Positions 20,603 to 21,630 of a stretch of 21,630 nt of DNA are shown in pieces. The stretch lies in the IMG/VR virus record IMGVR_UViG_3300017605_000677, positions 1 to 21,630 of that record. One strand, 5' to 3'. The notes beneath the pieces are model-generated. The model was not told the DNA's origin and did no database searches. It was given only the letters and a program-made list of their open reading frames with translations. Origin of the DNA: a virus. Within the stretch, counting starts at the first letter, position 1. Each line of letters starts with the position of its first letter. Made by a program: the position numbers and the translations under genes.

Positions 20603-21630
20603 ATGGCCGATGGACAGTCGACCACCGAACGCCTCCAGGCGGCTCTACAGCAGGGCGGGTCGACGACGGACCGGCTGCGTAAGGCCATGGGCGGTGGCGG
20701 CACGACCGACCGCCTGCGCGCGGCGATGGGCGGCGCGAGCACCACGGACCGGCTTCGAGCGGCGGTCAATAACCCATCTCTAGTAGATACTCCGCAGGAA
20801 TTTAAACGGCCACCGGGCCTCGAGTGGTTGCCGCCGGAGAACCCGAACGACATCCTCGGCCAGACCGAGGAGGGCGCTAAGCCACTGCCCCAGGCTGGCA
20901 ACCTCGCGGCGACGCAGCCCGGGGAGTCGTACGCCAGGACCGCCGTGCGCGCCCTCCCGGAGACGGCGGCGCGCGGGTCGCAGCTGCTCTTCGAGTCGCT
21001 GGGGATGCAGCCAGGGGCTGGGCGAGCGGCGTGGCGCGTTGCCTCGGAGAACGAGTTCACCCCAGGCGGCGTCATGCAGCGCGCTGCCGGCCTCGCGTGG
21101 CCCTACGGCAAGAGCCTGCTCCAGCAGGTGTTGTCCAGTCGCCCGGGCGGCGTTTCCACGGGATTCTCGACGGCGAATCTGGTCGAGCAGCGCCCCACGC
21201 TGAAGGAGATCGAGGCGGTCGCTGAGCAGGAGCCAACGGTCCGCGCAATCCTGGCTGGCGTGCGCCACGCCCAGGCGGCGTCGATGGAGTTGGCGAAGGA
21301 CCGGGACGACGACGCGGCCTACGCCGCCCGCTACATGCTGACGAACGAGGTCCGCACCAAGGTCACCGAGCAGGTGCGGGCGGACTTCCAGCGCGCGTCC
21401 GCGATGTTTCAACGCAGCACGCTGAACCGCGTGGACGTGAATCCACGCTTCGGTCCAGGCCGGACGGCGGAGGGTCAGGCTGCGCCTCCGCAGTACCCGA
21501 GCAAGGAACAGATCGAGGCCGAGGTCCAGCGGCAGGTGGCGGCGCTCGAGATCCCGGGCGTCCACAAGCCGCCACTCTCCAACGAGGACGTGGCCGCGGA
21601 GACGTGGCGGATCTGGAAGAACGCCGAGGC
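20603..21630 (+). CDS. partial large internal virion protein candidate with N-terminal repeats
   Basis: The ATG at 20603 directly follows the previous TAA, and the frame stays open to the window edge (342 complete codons), so the gene is truncated here. Residues 6-55 contain four copies of a TT[DE]RL[RQ]xA repeat separated by Gly-rich linkers. After an AT-rich coding patch comes a Pro-rich linker (PPGLEWLPPENPNDILG), then Ala-rich helical sequence (ARTAVRALPETAARGSQLLF; MELAKDRDDDAAYAARYML). Following other Gln/Ala-rich helical genes, it may be the largest internal (ejection) protein, perhaps with a peptidoglycan-degrading domain further right, but none is seen in the window. No signal peptide or membrane segment is evident. 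Confidence 0.72.
   Translation, partial: MADGQSTTERLQAALQQGGSTTDRLRKAMGGGGTTDRLRAAMGGASTTDRLRAAVNNPSLVDTPQEFKRPPGLEWLPPENPNDILGQTEEGAKPLPQAGNLAATQPGESYARTAVRALPETAARGSQLLFESLGMQPGAGRAAWRVASENEFTPGGVMQRAAGLAWPYGKSLLQQVLSSRPGGVSTGFSTANLVEQRPTLKEIEAVAEQEPTVRAILAGVRHAQAASMELAKDRDDDAAYAARYMLTNEVRTKVTEQVRADFQRASAMFQRSTLNRVDVNPRFGPGRTAEGQAAPPQYPSKEQIEAEVQRQVAALEIPGVHKPPLSNEDVAAETWRIWKNAE
20618..20767 (+). repeat. four tandem 12-14-residue coding repeats (TTDRLR)
   Basis: In the protein of the partial last gene, STTERLQAAL, STTDRLRKAMG, TTDRLRAAMG and STTDRLRAAV follow each other (residues 6-55), three with a Gly-rich spacer. The underlying codons differ between copies (for instance ACGACG, ACGACC and ACCACG for the Thr pair), so the similarity is kept at the protein level rather than being a recent DNA duplication. 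Confidence 0.85.

Noticed and set aside
1-21630. tRNA genes, CRISPR arrays, insertion sequences and attachment sites
   Set aside because: Searched by eye; no cloverleaf with a typical TTCGA arm, no regularly spaced repeats, no transposase or integrase and no duplicated att-like core were found.

Overview
This window looks like part of a GC-rich, double-stranded-DNA tailed bacteriophage (class Caudoviricetes). The gene order is terminase small subunit, terminase large subunit, portal, scaffold, major capsid protein, connector, large tail protein, then Gln/Ala-rich internal proteins. With no tape-measure, tail-tube or tail-sheath gene in the 10 kb after the capsid gene, this order fits a short-tailed (podovirus-like, P22/N4-style) virion. 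G and C dominate third codon positions and GTG/TTG starts occur, so the host is probably a GC-rich bacterium; the sequence does not show which one. I see no integrase, tRNA, rRNA, insertion sequence or CRISPR array. These assignments rest on motifs and gene order only, because no database search was possible.

Layout. Positions 1-735 (minus strand) hold the end of a leftward operon of small phage genes, running off the window edge; one of them may be frame-shifted. Positions 736-1154 hold no gene but contain a plausible leftward promoter and a cluster of inverted repeats, including a long nested hairpin followed by a T-run. Positions 1155-1803 (plus) hold two overlapping small membrane-protein genes that look like a lysis-type pair. 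Positions 1800-2373 (minus) hold two small unknown genes that form an opposite-strand islet. From 2427 to the end all genes lie on the plus strand, tightly packed and often overlapping at ATGA/GTGA stop-starts.

The rightward module starts with a TerS-like gene and a terminase large subunit carried on two reading frames: the ATPase (2830-3576) and the nuclease (3573-4514) overlap by ATGA. A single-pass membrane protein and a Gly/Ala-rich protein follow, then the portal (about 5649-7670), three small virion-type proteins, the scaffold (9087-10130) and the major capsid protein (10145-11641). A strong terminator-like hairpin, with a competing alternative hairpin, follows the capsid gene. Next come a 204-aa unknown protein, a probable head-tail connector, a small beta-rich protein, a 1502-aa protein that resembles a tail nozzle with two laminin-G-like lectin domains, and a run of Gln/Ala-rich, helical proteins likely to be internal (ejection) proteins. 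The last of these is cut by the window edge and begins with a four-copy TTDRLR peptide repeat.

How the genes would work together: TerS and TerL package DNA through the portal into a shell built by the scaffold and capsid proteins. The connector and nozzle proteins close the head, and the internal proteins are probably ejected at infection. The most unusual features are the split terminase, the inverted-repeat cluster at 1019-1143, the mutually exclusive hairpins after the capsid gene, the 14-bp palindrome over the scaffold ribosome binding site, and the TTDRLR repeats.
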